The notes under the pieces: model-generated
Told to the model about the DNA's origin: nothing
Seen by the model: only the letters and a program-made list of their open reading frames with translations
The model's database searches: none
Origin: a bacterium CPR1
GTDB taxonomy: Bacteria; Vulcanimicrobiota; Xenobia; Xenobiales; QWHO01
Length of the DNA stretch: 37,470 bases
Direction of reading: 5' to 3'
Assembly: GCA_021404945.1 (NCBI GenBank)
Contig: QWHO01000035.1
Coordinates: forward strand, 1 to 37,470
Position numbers and translations under genes: made by a program
Shown here: positions 1-6,989 of the stretch, piece by piece
Numbering within the stretch: the first letter of the stretch is position 1
How the letters are laid out: each line of letters opens with the position of its first letter

Positions 1-1
1 G

Positions 2-634
2 AACGACGTCAACAATCAGATCAACAACACCAACAAGGCAACCACACCAACCGCACCTCCCCCCGCTTCCAAACCTCCCAAGACCTCGCCGCCCAAAACG
101 GGCGCCACGAAGACGACCGCCGCCCCCGCGGCCGCTCCTGCCGGGATGACCAGCGCCGCCCACCAGGCCGCCCTGGCGGGCAACCTGGATGGGCTGAAGG
201 CCTGCGTGGGGCAGGACCTGACCAGGCTGCGAGCCAGAGACGATCAGGGCAACACCCCCCTCCACCTGGCCGCCTGGAAAGGCCACAAGGACGTGGTGGC
301 TTACCTGCTCGAGAACAAGGTGGAGGTGATGGCGCTCGACCCGATGGGCGTCTCTCCCCTGCATCTGGCGGCCAGCAATGGCCACCGCGAGGTCGTGGTC
401 ATGTTGCTCGATGCCGGGGCTGATCCCAACGCGGTCACTCGCGACAAGGGCATGTCAGCTCTCCACCGAGCCGCCGGCTCCGGCCAGGCAGAGGTGGTCC
501 GGGTGCTGCTCGAGCGCGGGGCCCGGGTGGATCTGCCTGATCGCAGCGGTCAACTGCCCCTGGCCCTGGCCGAGCGCTACCAGCAGGGTGAGTGGCAGAC
601 GGTGGTGGAGTTGCTCAAGAAGCAACAGCCCTGA
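2..634 (+). CDS. Ankyrin-repeat protein, 5' end outside the window
   Basis: The frame is open from base 2, so the N-terminus lies upstream; the ATG at 146 is probably internal. The first ~48 visible residues are a low-complexity Pro/Thr/Ala/Lys linker. About four ankyrin repeats follow (residues ~50-200), with the typical G-x-TPLHLAA and G-ADPNA signatures. Ankyrin repeats are protein-binding scaffolds; no enzymatic domain is visible. The Pro-rich linker suggests that the missing N-terminus carries a separate domain or a membrane or export signal. The reading frame ends at TGA 632-634, about 100 bases before the next gene. Partner and location cannot be inferred from what is visible. Confidence 0.85.
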   Translation, partial: NDVNNQINNTNKATTPTAPPPASKPPKTSPPKTGATKTTAAPAAAPAGMTSAAHQAALAGNLDGLKACVGQDLTRLRARDDQGNTPLHLAAWKGHKDVVAYLLENKVEVMALDPMGVSPLHLAASNGHREVVVMLLDAGADPNAVTRDKGMSALHRAAGSGQAEVVRVLLERGARVDLPDRSGQLPLALAERYQQGEWQTVVELLKKQQP

Positions 635-737
635 GCCCCTTTGTTCGATCGGACCTTTGGAGGACGGGCCGGCCGGGCCGCGATTGCGAGCGTTCGAAAG
701 GTCTCCCAGCGGTCACCGTGGAACCTGCCCCCCCTCC

Positions 738-2381
738 ATGAAGCTGTGCTATTGGGTTCTGTTCCTCTTGCTCACTCTCTCCCCAGCCCTGGCTGAGTTG
801 CCGCTGGCTTCGGCCGGCGCGGCCGGGGGCGAGAGCTTTGCCGACCGGGTGCTGGTGGCCCGGGCCTCGCTGCTCGAAGGCCGCGAGCGTGCCCGCGCGG
901 CCATGAACGGCCTGCTCGGCCTGCAACCGACCACGACCCTGGAACAAGCGGTCCTGGCTCGCGCCCTGGGCGAGGGAGCCGTGCACTTCTCCGGCCAGGA
1001 TGCCTCGCTGTCGGCCAGCCTGGCCCAGCAGGCCGAGCGAGAGCTCGAGTTTCTGACCCCCTGGCTGGCAGACTATCCAGCCCTGATGAAGGTGCACGGC
1101 TTTGAGGAGCCGGCCTGGTTGCGGGGACAGTCCGATACCGTGGCGCACGCGTTGCTGGCCTGGGTAGCGGTGGACAAGCTCGACCCCCGCCCCGATCGTC
1201 GCAAGATCATCCAGCAGTTCGCCGAGGGCCTGGTCCTGCTGCAGCGCAAGTCCACTCACCTTTATCCCTACGGGGCCCACGTCTCGTTTTATCCCAGTCC
1301 CGAGCTCGAGCCTTATGCTCCCACTCCCGATGGCCAGCTCGTGCCGGGAGTCTCCTGGATCTTGCAGAACAGTCCCCAGGTCGAGGCCCTGGTGGCCGCC
1401 GGCACTCACCTCAGCAGCCCTGCTTTGATCCAGTCGGCCGAGGTGGAGGGGTTGGGCATGCTGGCCCACGTGGTGGCTTCCGGCAAGCTCGCTTACGGGT
1501 ATCTTCCGCGGCCCCAGGATGGGGGGTCAAGTCGGGGGGCCCTGGTCTTGATCGAGAACCTGGTCAGCCTGGAGAAGGCTACCGGAAGACCGGTCTACGC
1601 AGTTCTGGCCGGAATGGCCGCGGGCTGGGCCCGGCCGGGCTCGAATCCGGCCGAGCAGGCGGCCGCCCAGCTGGCCGACTCGCTCCTCAAGGGCCTGCCG
1701 GCCGAGCGCTACCGCCCGGTCGAAGACCTGCAGCCCCCCTTCAGCTACCAGGTGATGGATGCCGAGAATGGCAAGGCGGTCATCAAAGCCTTTGACGTGA
1801 TGGACGTGACCTACCCGGGAGGCTTTCCGGGCAAACTGGTCACGGTTGGCCGCGAGCAGATGTTCTGGATGCGTTTTGACGTCGACCGCGAGGACGAGTA
1901 TTACTTCTACCTGGTCTGTCTCAAGACGACTCAGGCAGGGCTGGTCTCGGTGGCCATGCGCATCGACGGTGACAAGATCTTCACCGTTCAGCTCGGGGGA
2001 GCCACCGACAGCTCCTTCGTGGATCTGGCCTTCGTGGCCGGTCCCCGGCGCTTGAGGTCGGGCCCTCACAGCTTCGGGATCCGTTTCTCGGGTCTCTTGA
2101 TGAAGCAACCGGCCATCCTGGATGCGGTCATCGTGCAACCAGTGGTCGAACGCCGCCTGGTCAAGCTCAAGGACGGCGAGCATCTGCTCCTGCTCAAGAA
2201 TCTCAAGCCCGAAGCCACGGCCACCGTGGTCACCGAGTGCGACCCTTCCCTGGCCCGGGTGGTGGCCTCGGTGGACGGCACCGGTCAGAGCTTCCAGCCC
2301 ACCACCAGCGTCGACCGCAAGGGCAAGAAGCGCCTCAACCTCCCTGCGGGAGGCGTGGTGGCCTTGCAGTTTCGGAGGTAG
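738..2381 (+). CDS. Secreted protein of unknown function, possible carbohydrate-active fold
   Basis: 547 residues. I do not recognise a family. The ATG at 738 gives a clear signal peptide (MKLCYW, hydrophobic core, PALA-E cleavage site at ~18-20), although the frame is open further upstream. Residues ~25-330 are predicted helical with repeated Gly/Leu/Trp patterns. Residues ~345-547 look like a beta-sandwich, with alternating strands around FWMRFDV and YYFYLVCLK, followed by a second small beta domain. A helical barrel plus a beta-sandwich is common in polysaccharide lyases and glycoside hydrolases, but that is only an analogy. It sits 3 bases upstream of murQ, so it is probably co-transcribed with the peptidoglycan genes and may act on the cell wall or on sugars. 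No clear Shine-Dalgarno precedes the ATG. Confidence 0.75.
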   Translation: MKLCYWVLFLLLTLSPALAELPLASAGAAGGESFADRVLVARASLLEGRERARAAMNGLLGLQPTTTLEQAVLARALGEGAVHFSGQDASLSASLAQQAERELEFLTPWLADYPALMKVHGFEEPAWLRGQSDTVAHALLAWVAVDKLDPRPDRRKIIQQFAEGLVLLQRKSTHLYPYGAHVSFYPSPELEPYAPTPDGQLVPGVSWILQNSPQVEALVAAGTHLSSPALIQSAEVEGLGMLAHVVASGKLAYGYLPRPQDGGSSRGALVLIENLVSLEKATGRPVYAVLAGMAAGWARPGSNPAEQAAAQLADSLLKGLPAERYRPVEDLQPPFSYQVMDAENGKAVIKAFDVMDVTYPGGFPGKLVTVGREQMFWMRFDVDREDEYYFYLVCLKTTQAGLVSVAMRIDGDKIFTVQLGGATDSSFVDLAFVAGPRRLRSGPHSFGIRFSGLLMKQPAILDAVIVQPVVERRLVKLKDGEHLLLLKNLKPEATATVVTECDPSLARVVASVDGTGQSFQPTTSVDRKGKKRLNLPAGGVVALQFRR

Positions 2382-2384
2382 ATC

Positions 2385-3278
2385 GTGCACATCACCGAGT
2401 CGCGTCACCCTGACTCGCAGAACCTGGATCAGATGCCTACCCTGGAGGTGGTGCGCCTGATGAACCAGGAGGACGCTCGGGTCGTGGAGGTTATTGCCCA
2501 GGCCCTGCCTTCCATTGCCGCCCTGGTGGACAAAGTGGCCGAGCAGTTGCGCTCGGGAGGACGTCTCTTCTACGTGGGCGCCGGCACCAGTGGCCGATTG
2601 GGGGTGCTGGACGCCTCAGAGTGTCCGCCCACCTTCGGGACCGATCCCGAGATGGTGCAGGGCATTCTGGCTGGCGGACTGGAGGCCTGTGTGCGGGCGG
2701 TGGAGCACGCCGAGGACGACCCGGATGCCGCCTCTTCCGAGCTTCGTTCGCTCAGTCTGGACGCGCGCGACGTGGTGGTGGGCATCTCGGCCTCCGGGCG
2801 CACGCCCTACGCCCTGGGCGCGGTGCGTTACGCGCGGGAGCTGGGAGTCCCCACCGGCTCCATCTGCTGCAACTCCGGCACTCCTCTCAGCCTGGAGGTC
2901 GATTTCCCCATCGTGCTGGAAGTGGGGGCCGAGGTGCTGACCGGCTCCACCCGCCTCAAGGCGGGAACGGCCACCAAGATGGCTCTGAACATGATCTCCA
3001 CGGCCGCCATGGTCAGGCTCGGGCGAGTGCTGGGGAACCTGATGGTGGACCTGCGCCCCAACAGCCAGAAGCTGCAGGTGCGCCAGGTTCGCAATGTGGC
3101 CGAGGCCGCCCGGGTCAGCCAGGAGGTGGCCGCCAGCTGCCTCGAGCAGGCTCAGGGCAACGTCCGGCTGGCTTCGGTCATGGCCGCCGGGGGGCTCACG
3201 CCGACTCAGGCCGAGGAGCTGCTCGCAGCCCATCCCGACTTGCGGGAAGCCCTGGAGGCCGCGCGCTCGGGTCGATGA
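2385..3278 (+). CDS. murQ: N-acetylmuramic acid 6-phosphate etherase MurQ
   Basis: 297 residues, the usual length. MurQ cleaves the D-lactyl ether of MurNAc-6-phosphate to GlcNAc-6-phosphate in cytoplasmic cell-wall recycling. The N-terminus ITESR...NLDQMPTLEVV is the family signature. The SIS sugar-phosphate fold follows, with GAGTSGRLG at ~66-73 and DASECPPTFG with Glu79, matching the proton-transfer Glu of E. coli MurQ. Glu110 lies in the AEDD segment matching the second catalytic Glu. A small helical C-terminal domain ends the protein. Start is GTG at 2385, with GGAGG at 2374-2378 inside the end of the previous gene. The stop overlaps the next ATG (ATGA), indicating translational coupling with the SpoIID-type enzyme. 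Confidence 0.95.
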   Translation: MHITESRHPDSQNLDQMPTLEVVRLMNQEDARVVEVIAQALPSIAALVDKVAEQLRSGGRLFYVGAGTSGRLGVLDASECPPTFGTDPEMVQGILAGGLEACVRAVEHAEDDPDAASSELRSLSLDARDVVVGISASGRTPYALGAVRYARELGVPTGSICCNSGTPLSLEVDFPIVLEVGAEVLTGSTRLKAGTATKMALNMISTAAMVRLGRVLGNLMVDLRPNSQKLQVRQVRNVAEAARVSQEVAASCLEQAQGNVRLASVMAAGGLTPTQAEELLAAHPDLREALEAARSGR

Positions 3279-5140
3279 GCGCTCGCCTGCTGGCCCTGAC
3301 AGCTCTGTTGGGCCTGCTCTGCTGCGCCGCCCCCCGACCCGAGACGGACAGGATCTACCTGCTGCGCAGCCAGGCCACCCTGGCCCAGGCTGGCTGGCGG
3401 GGGGAGTGGGAGCTGGAATGCGCCCGGCGCACTCTGGCCAGCCTGGGCGCCGAGCCCGAGGTGATCGGCGAGGAGCGTCTGGCGGATCTTGCGCCCGGGC
3501 TGCTGGTGCTCTCCAACGTGCGCAACATGAGCGAGCCCGATGCCGAGGCGGTGCGCGCCTTCTGCCGCAAAGGAGGGCGTGTTCTGGCCACCGCCCTGAC
3601 CTCCTATCGCCAGGCCGACGGCTCCCCCTGGCAACCCAACAACTTTGCTCTGGCCGACGTCCTGGGGGCTGACTTTCTGCGCTGGGGCGCTCCCGACCGC
3701 ATGGACAAGATCCTTCTGGGCAAGCGCAACGCCATGCTGGTCAGACCTCGCGACCACGCCCGTGTGCGAGCTCGCTTCGAGAGCGGCGATCCGGCCATTC
3801 TGGAGACCGACTGGGGAACCTATGTGGCCGAAGACCTGCTCGCGCCCGAGGATACGGCCGCCCCCGAGGTGCGCAAGCTGCTGGCCGAGCTGTTGACCCG
3901 GCTTTCTCCGCTGCGCAGCTTCGCGCCCGGTCCCTACACCGAGCTGCCGCCCCCCCTGCCCTTTCGCGAGACGCTGCCCGAGGGCGAGAGGCTGGACGTG
4001 CTGGTGGAGGAGAAGGTCCCTGCCATCAAAGTGGGCTCGCGGGAGGTGCGGGCCATCCTCACGGTGGGCAAGCCCCCTGCCCTGGCGCTCTATGACCGGG
4101 CAGGAAAGCTGCTGCGCCGCAGCAGCGAACCCCTGATTTTGCAGGAGAAACCTTACACGGCGTTGCGCATCACTCGCAGCAACGGCAGCTATCGCTGGTC
4201 GGCCTATCGGGGGGAGGTGGTGCTGGTTCCCGAGCTGCACGGACTGAGCGTGCTCAACCGGTTGACGCTGGAGGAATATCTGGCCGGAGTGGTGCCCAAC
4301 GAGGTGCCCCCCGGTTTCCCGGCCGAAAGCTTGAAAGCGATGGCGGTGGTGGCCCGCAGCTACTCGCTGGCCCACCGGGGGGCGCATTCCGGGGCCGACC
4401 TGTGCGACGAGGTGCACTGCCAGGTTTACGGCGGACTCGCCTCCGAGGCCGACAGCACCACGGCGGCGGTGCTGGCCACCCACGGCGGCGTGCTTTCTTC
4501 TCTTGGCCAACCCGTCGACGCCACCTTCCACGCCGTCTGCGGCGGGGTGGGGCAGGACGCCGACCGGGTCTGGTCCGGTCGCGGGGCGGCCTATCTTCGC
4601 GGCCGCCCCGACACGCTCGAGTCCGATCCGGGCAGTTTGGCCAGCGAGGAGGCGGTGAGGACTTTCCTCGAGCACCCTCCCGAGGACGCCTGCTGTCGCC
4701 AGGCCGGCCGGTTTCGCTGGCGGGAGAGCTACTCTCGCCAGGAGATGGAGCAGCGTCTGAACGCCTCTCTCAGTGTGCTGGTCAAGGCCGAGTGGCACGG
4801 GCTCGGTCGCTTGAAAGCCCTTCGAGTCACCGAGCGCGGCCCTCTGGGGCGGGTCGAGGCACTCGAGGTGGAAGGCGAGCAGTGCCGCTATACGGTACGG
4901 GGGGATCGGGTGCGCTGGCTGACCAGCGGTGGGAAGATCGGGGCAGCCGGGTTGAACAGCACTCTTTTTGTGGTGAAGCTTGTCGGGGACAGGGTCGAGC
5001 TGGACGGGGGGGGCTGGGGCCACGGTGTGGGCATGTGCCAGGAGGGCGCGGCCGGAAGAGCCCGCTCAGGGTGGAAGTACCCGGCCATTCTGGAGCATTA
5101 CTACCCGGGAACCGACCTTACAGGACCCCCTGCACCCTGA
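3275..5140 (+). CDS. SpoIID/LytB-type cell-wall enzyme with an N-terminal ThuA/amidotransferase-like domain
   Basis: 621 residues. The start ATG 3275 overlaps the murQ stop; the frame is open upstream but the signal sequence MSARLLALTALLGLLCC fixes this start, with a weak lipobox-like LLCC. Residues ~25-215 resemble a ThuA or glutamine-amidotransferase-like flavodoxin fold (GLLVLSNVRNMSE, FCRKGGRVLAT). Residues ~320-620 are a SpoIID domain, with VPNEVPPGFPAESLKAMAV at ~339 and GGWGHGVGMCQEGA at ~579. The Glu of NEVP corresponds to the catalytic Glu of SpoIID lytic transglycosylases. The family cleaves denuded glycan strands to anhydroMurNAc ends. Coupling to MurQ suggests one turnover and recycling route; endospore formation should not be inferred from this gene alone. 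Confidence 0.88.
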   Translation: MSARLLALTALLGLLCCAAPRPETDRIYLLRSQATLAQAGWRGEWELECARRTLASLGAEPEVIGEERLADLAPGLLVLSNVRNMSEPDAEAVRAFCRKGGRVLATALTSYRQADGSPWQPNNFALADVLGADFLRWGAPDRMDKILLGKRNAMLVRPRDHARVRARFESGDPAILETDWGTYVAEDLLAPEDTAAPEVRKLLAELLTRLSPLRSFAPGPYTELPPPLPFRETLPEGERLDVLVEEKVPAIKVGSREVRAILTVGKPPALALYDRAGKLLRRSSEPLILQEKPYTALRITRSNGSYRWSAYRGEVVLVPELHGLSVLNRLTLEEYLAGVVPNEVPPGFPAESLKAMAVVARSYSLAHRGAHSGADLCDEVHCQVYGGLASEADSTTAAVLATHGGVLSSLGQPVDATFHAVCGGVGQDADRVWSGRGAAYLRGRPDTLESDPGSLASEEAVRTFLEHPPEDACCRQAGRFRWRESYSRQEMEQRLNASLSVLVKAEWHGLGRLKALRVTERGPLGRVEALEVEGEQCRYTVRGDRVRWLTSGGKIGAAGLNSTLFVVKLVGDRVELDGGGWGHGVGMCQEGAAGRARSGWKYPAILEHYYPGTDLTGPPAP

Positions 5141-5179
5141 GCGAAGGGCTCTTCTTCCAGTTTGCATGGGAGGATGCCG

Positions 5180-5638
5180 ATGTCGTCACGAGCGTTTCTG
5201 TTTGTTTGTCTGGGGTTGATGCTGCTGCGGCCCGTGCCGGCTCAGGCTCAGGCCCAGGAAAAGTCTCTCTATGAGCGGCTGGGCGGGCTCTATGCGGTCT
5301 CAGCTCTGGTGGACGATTTCATCGACCGCCTGCTCTCCAACGAGCTGATCATCCAGAACGAGCACGTCAAAGGCGCTCTGCAGCCCAGGCCGTTCAACAA
5401 GGTGCCCGGGCTCAAGGTGCACATCGTCAACCTGGTCTGCCAGCTTACGGGTGGGACCGAGCACTACTCGGGTCGTGACATGGCCAGCTCCCACGCGGGG
5501 CTTCAGATCCGCCCCAACGAGTGGGACGCCATGGTGGGCGACTTCAAGGCCGCCATGGAGGCCATGAAGATCCCTGCCAGAGAGCAGGCCGAGTTGCTCG
5601 AGCTGGTGGGCTCCACCAGGAAAGACATCGTCCGCTAA
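5180..5638 (+). CDS. Exported group 1 truncated haemoglobin
   Basis: 152 residues. Start ATG 5180 is preceded by GGGAGG (5168-5173) at good spacing; TTG 5162 and ATG 5174 are alternatives. A signal peptide covers residues 1-25 (FLFVCLGLMLL, cleavage near AQAQA), so the globin should be periplasmic, which is unusual for this family. The globin domain spans ~29-150: SLYERLGG at the start, the GG-x(3)-YSGRDM turn, and proximal His105 in HAGLQI. The B10 position, usually Tyr in TrHbN, appears to be Ile48 (DDFIDR), so ligand chemistry may differ. Truncated globins bind O2, NO or CO at heme. It lies 151 bases upstream of the pseudopilin genes. Confidence 0.88.
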   Translation: MSSRAFLFVCLGLMLLRPVPAQAQAQEKSLYERLGGLYAVSALVDDFIDRLLSNELIIQNEHVKGALQPRPFNKVPGLKVHIVNLVCQLTGGTEHYSGRDMASSHAGLQIRPNEWDAMVGDFKAAMEAMKIPAREQAELLELVGSTRKDIVR

Positions 5639-5673
5639 GGAGGGTTTGAGTAAAGGCCCGATCTCGGTCGGGC

Positions 5674-5760
5674 TTGGATGCGCCAAGCAGGTCCCTGGGG
5701 GTGGAACCCTCGACGCCCCTGGATTGGATGCGCCCAAGCAGGTCCCCGGGGGGTGGAACC
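5674..5760 (+). repeat. Imperfect direct repeat of ~36 bp upstream of the pseudopilins
   Basis: Two copies, 5674-5708 and 5724-5760. Both read TTGGATGCGCC(C)AAGCAGG, then TCCC(T/C)(G)GGGGGTGGAACC, and differ only in short C and G runs. The second continues as GTGGAACCTGCCCC (5753-5766); the same 14-mer occurs at 718-731, just before the secreted-protein gene. This suggests an intergenic repeat family. Function is unknown. Confidence 0.7.
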
Positions 5761-5773
5761 TGCCCCGTTTCGG

Positions 5774-5782
5774 TGCTACGAT
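5774..5782 (+). promoter_or_regulatory. Extended -10 promoter at the pseudopilin start
   Basis: TGCTACGAT (TG-n plus TACGAT, 4 of 6 to consensus) would start transcription at about 5789. That is on or next to the GTG at 5790, so the mRNA would be leaderless. No convincing -35 box is visible. Confidence 0.4.
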
Positions 5783-5789
5783 TTACAGG

Positions 5790-6290
5790 GTGGCCCGGCT
5801 CCGGCATAGGAAGGGTATCACGGTGGCTGAGCTTGTCATGGCCATCGTGCTGCTGGGGATGATCGTGACGGTCACGGTCATGGTCTTTACCCGGATGCTG
5901 GCCTCCACCAGCAAGACCACCAACCAGACCGTGGGGCTCGTTTTCGCCCAGCGCCGACTCGAGCAGGCGACCCAGATCGGCCCGCCCGAAACACCCGGAG
6001 GGCCGGGCTGGGGAATCTCCGATCCGAGCGAGGTGCTGGCAGAAGGGGTCTACACGCCCGATGATCGGCTTCAGACTACGTTCTGGAATCGCCTGACGGT
6101 GCAATCCCTGGACGAGCGCTCGGTCATGCCCGACGGAGGTCGGAAAATGGGTGATCTGTATCGTCTGAGGGTGGAAGTCTACTGGTGGGCCAGCGACCCC
6201 GACAACCCTCAGCCGATCGTGCGTCAGGGCCTGGGGGTCCAGAAAGTCGAGCTCGAGACGATCTACTACTACCAGAGGATGAAAGATTGA
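5790..6290 (+). CDS. Type IV pseudopilin, type II secretion/pilus minor subunit
   Basis: 166 residues from GTG 5790; the frame is open upstream to 5646, but that stretch is repeat DNA. The prepilin peptidase motif is RKG^ITVAELVMAIVLLG: Gly at -1 and Glu at +5, followed by a ~20-residue hydrophobic helix. After cleavage and N-methylation such proteins assemble into pili or pseudopili from the inner membrane. The C-terminal part is soluble with no recognised domain. The stop overlaps the next start (TTGA), so the genes are translationally coupled. GspI or GspH would be the nearest type II secretion analogues, but the exact class cannot be set from sequence alone. Confidence 0.85.
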   Translation: MARLRHRKGITVAELVMAIVLLGMIVTVTVMVFTRMLASTSKTTNQTVGLVFAQRRLEQATQIGPPETPGGPGWGISDPSEVLAEGVYTPDDRLQTTFWNRLTVQSLDERSVMPDGGRKMGDLYRLRVEVYWWASDPDNPQPIVRQGLGVQKVELETIYYYQRMKD

Positions 6291-6973
6291 ATCGGCGCGG
6301 GCTCACCCTCCCGGAGGTGGTGGTCTGCTTTGGCATCTTCAGCCTGCTCTCGCTGGTGGCCCTGGGGACCCTGGTCTACGGAGCGACCGGATTTCACCAG
6401 GTCGTCTACCAGCAGGGCTCGCAGAACGATGTACGGCGAATCATGGCCGCTTTGCAGCGCGATCTTGCCTCCACCCACCATCGTTCCATCACCGTCGAGA
6501 AGCGCCAGAGTGTCGCTGGCTACGCCCGCGACGCGATGGCGCTATGCTCGCTCGACAGTTGGAGCGATCCGGCCAACTTCGACAACTACCTGCGACCGCG
6601 CTGGAACTGTTACGTCGTCTACTACGCCAGCCGCGAGCAGAACGGCGTCAACGAGGCCGGCAAACTGGTTCGTCAGGTGTGCTATCCTCGGGGCACCCCG
6701 GTCGGGGCGTTCGAGTATGCCACCTTCATCAGCTCCCCCGAAAGCCTGATCCGCGATGGGGAGCCGCTGCAGAGCGATGAGGTGCGCTCGCAGATCCTTA
6801 CGGACCGTCTCTGGAAATTCGAGCTGGTCGACAATCCTCTGACCCAGTCAGTCTCCATCCGTCTGTCCCTGCGCAACCCGCCCCAGAAACGGGCCACGGG
6901 AATCGAGCGCGACCTGCACAGCATAGAAGTCCTTCAAGAGATCAAGCCGGCCAACACCTGGCCTCAAATCTGA
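6287..6973 (+). CDS. Type IV pseudopilin (second), GspJ/PilW-like
   Basis: 228 residues. Start is TTG 6287, overlapping the previous stop; the frame is open upstream, but this start puts the prepilin site right at the N-terminus. The site is NRRG^LTLPEVVVCFGIFSL, with Glu at +5 and a hydrophobic helix. The following region, including VRRIMAALQRDLASTHH, resembles minor pseudopilins of the GspJ/PilW type, where a similar RxxxxLxxDL pattern follows the helix. Two of its Cys may pair, at WNCYVV and QVCYP. It ends 16 bases before the next pilin-like gene. Confidence 0.85.
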   Translation: MNRRGLTLPEVVVCFGIFSLLSLVALGTLVYGATGFHQVVYQQGSQNDVRRIMAALQRDLASTHHRSITVEKRQSVAGYARDAMALCSLDSWSDPANFDNYLRPRWNCYVVYYASREQNGVNEAGKLVRQVCYPRGTPVGAFEYATFISSPESLIRDGEPLQSDEVRSQILTDRLWKFELVDNPLTQSVSIRLSLRNPPQKRATGIERDLHSIEVLQEIKPANTWPQI

Positions 6974-6989
6974 GCTGAGAGGATCTGCG

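Noticed and set aside
378-737. Longer N-terminus of the secreted protein
   Set aside because: The frame is open, but this part overlaps the ankyrin gene and is Arg/Ser/Cys-rich out-of-frame sequence; the ATG at 738 begins a clear signal peptide.
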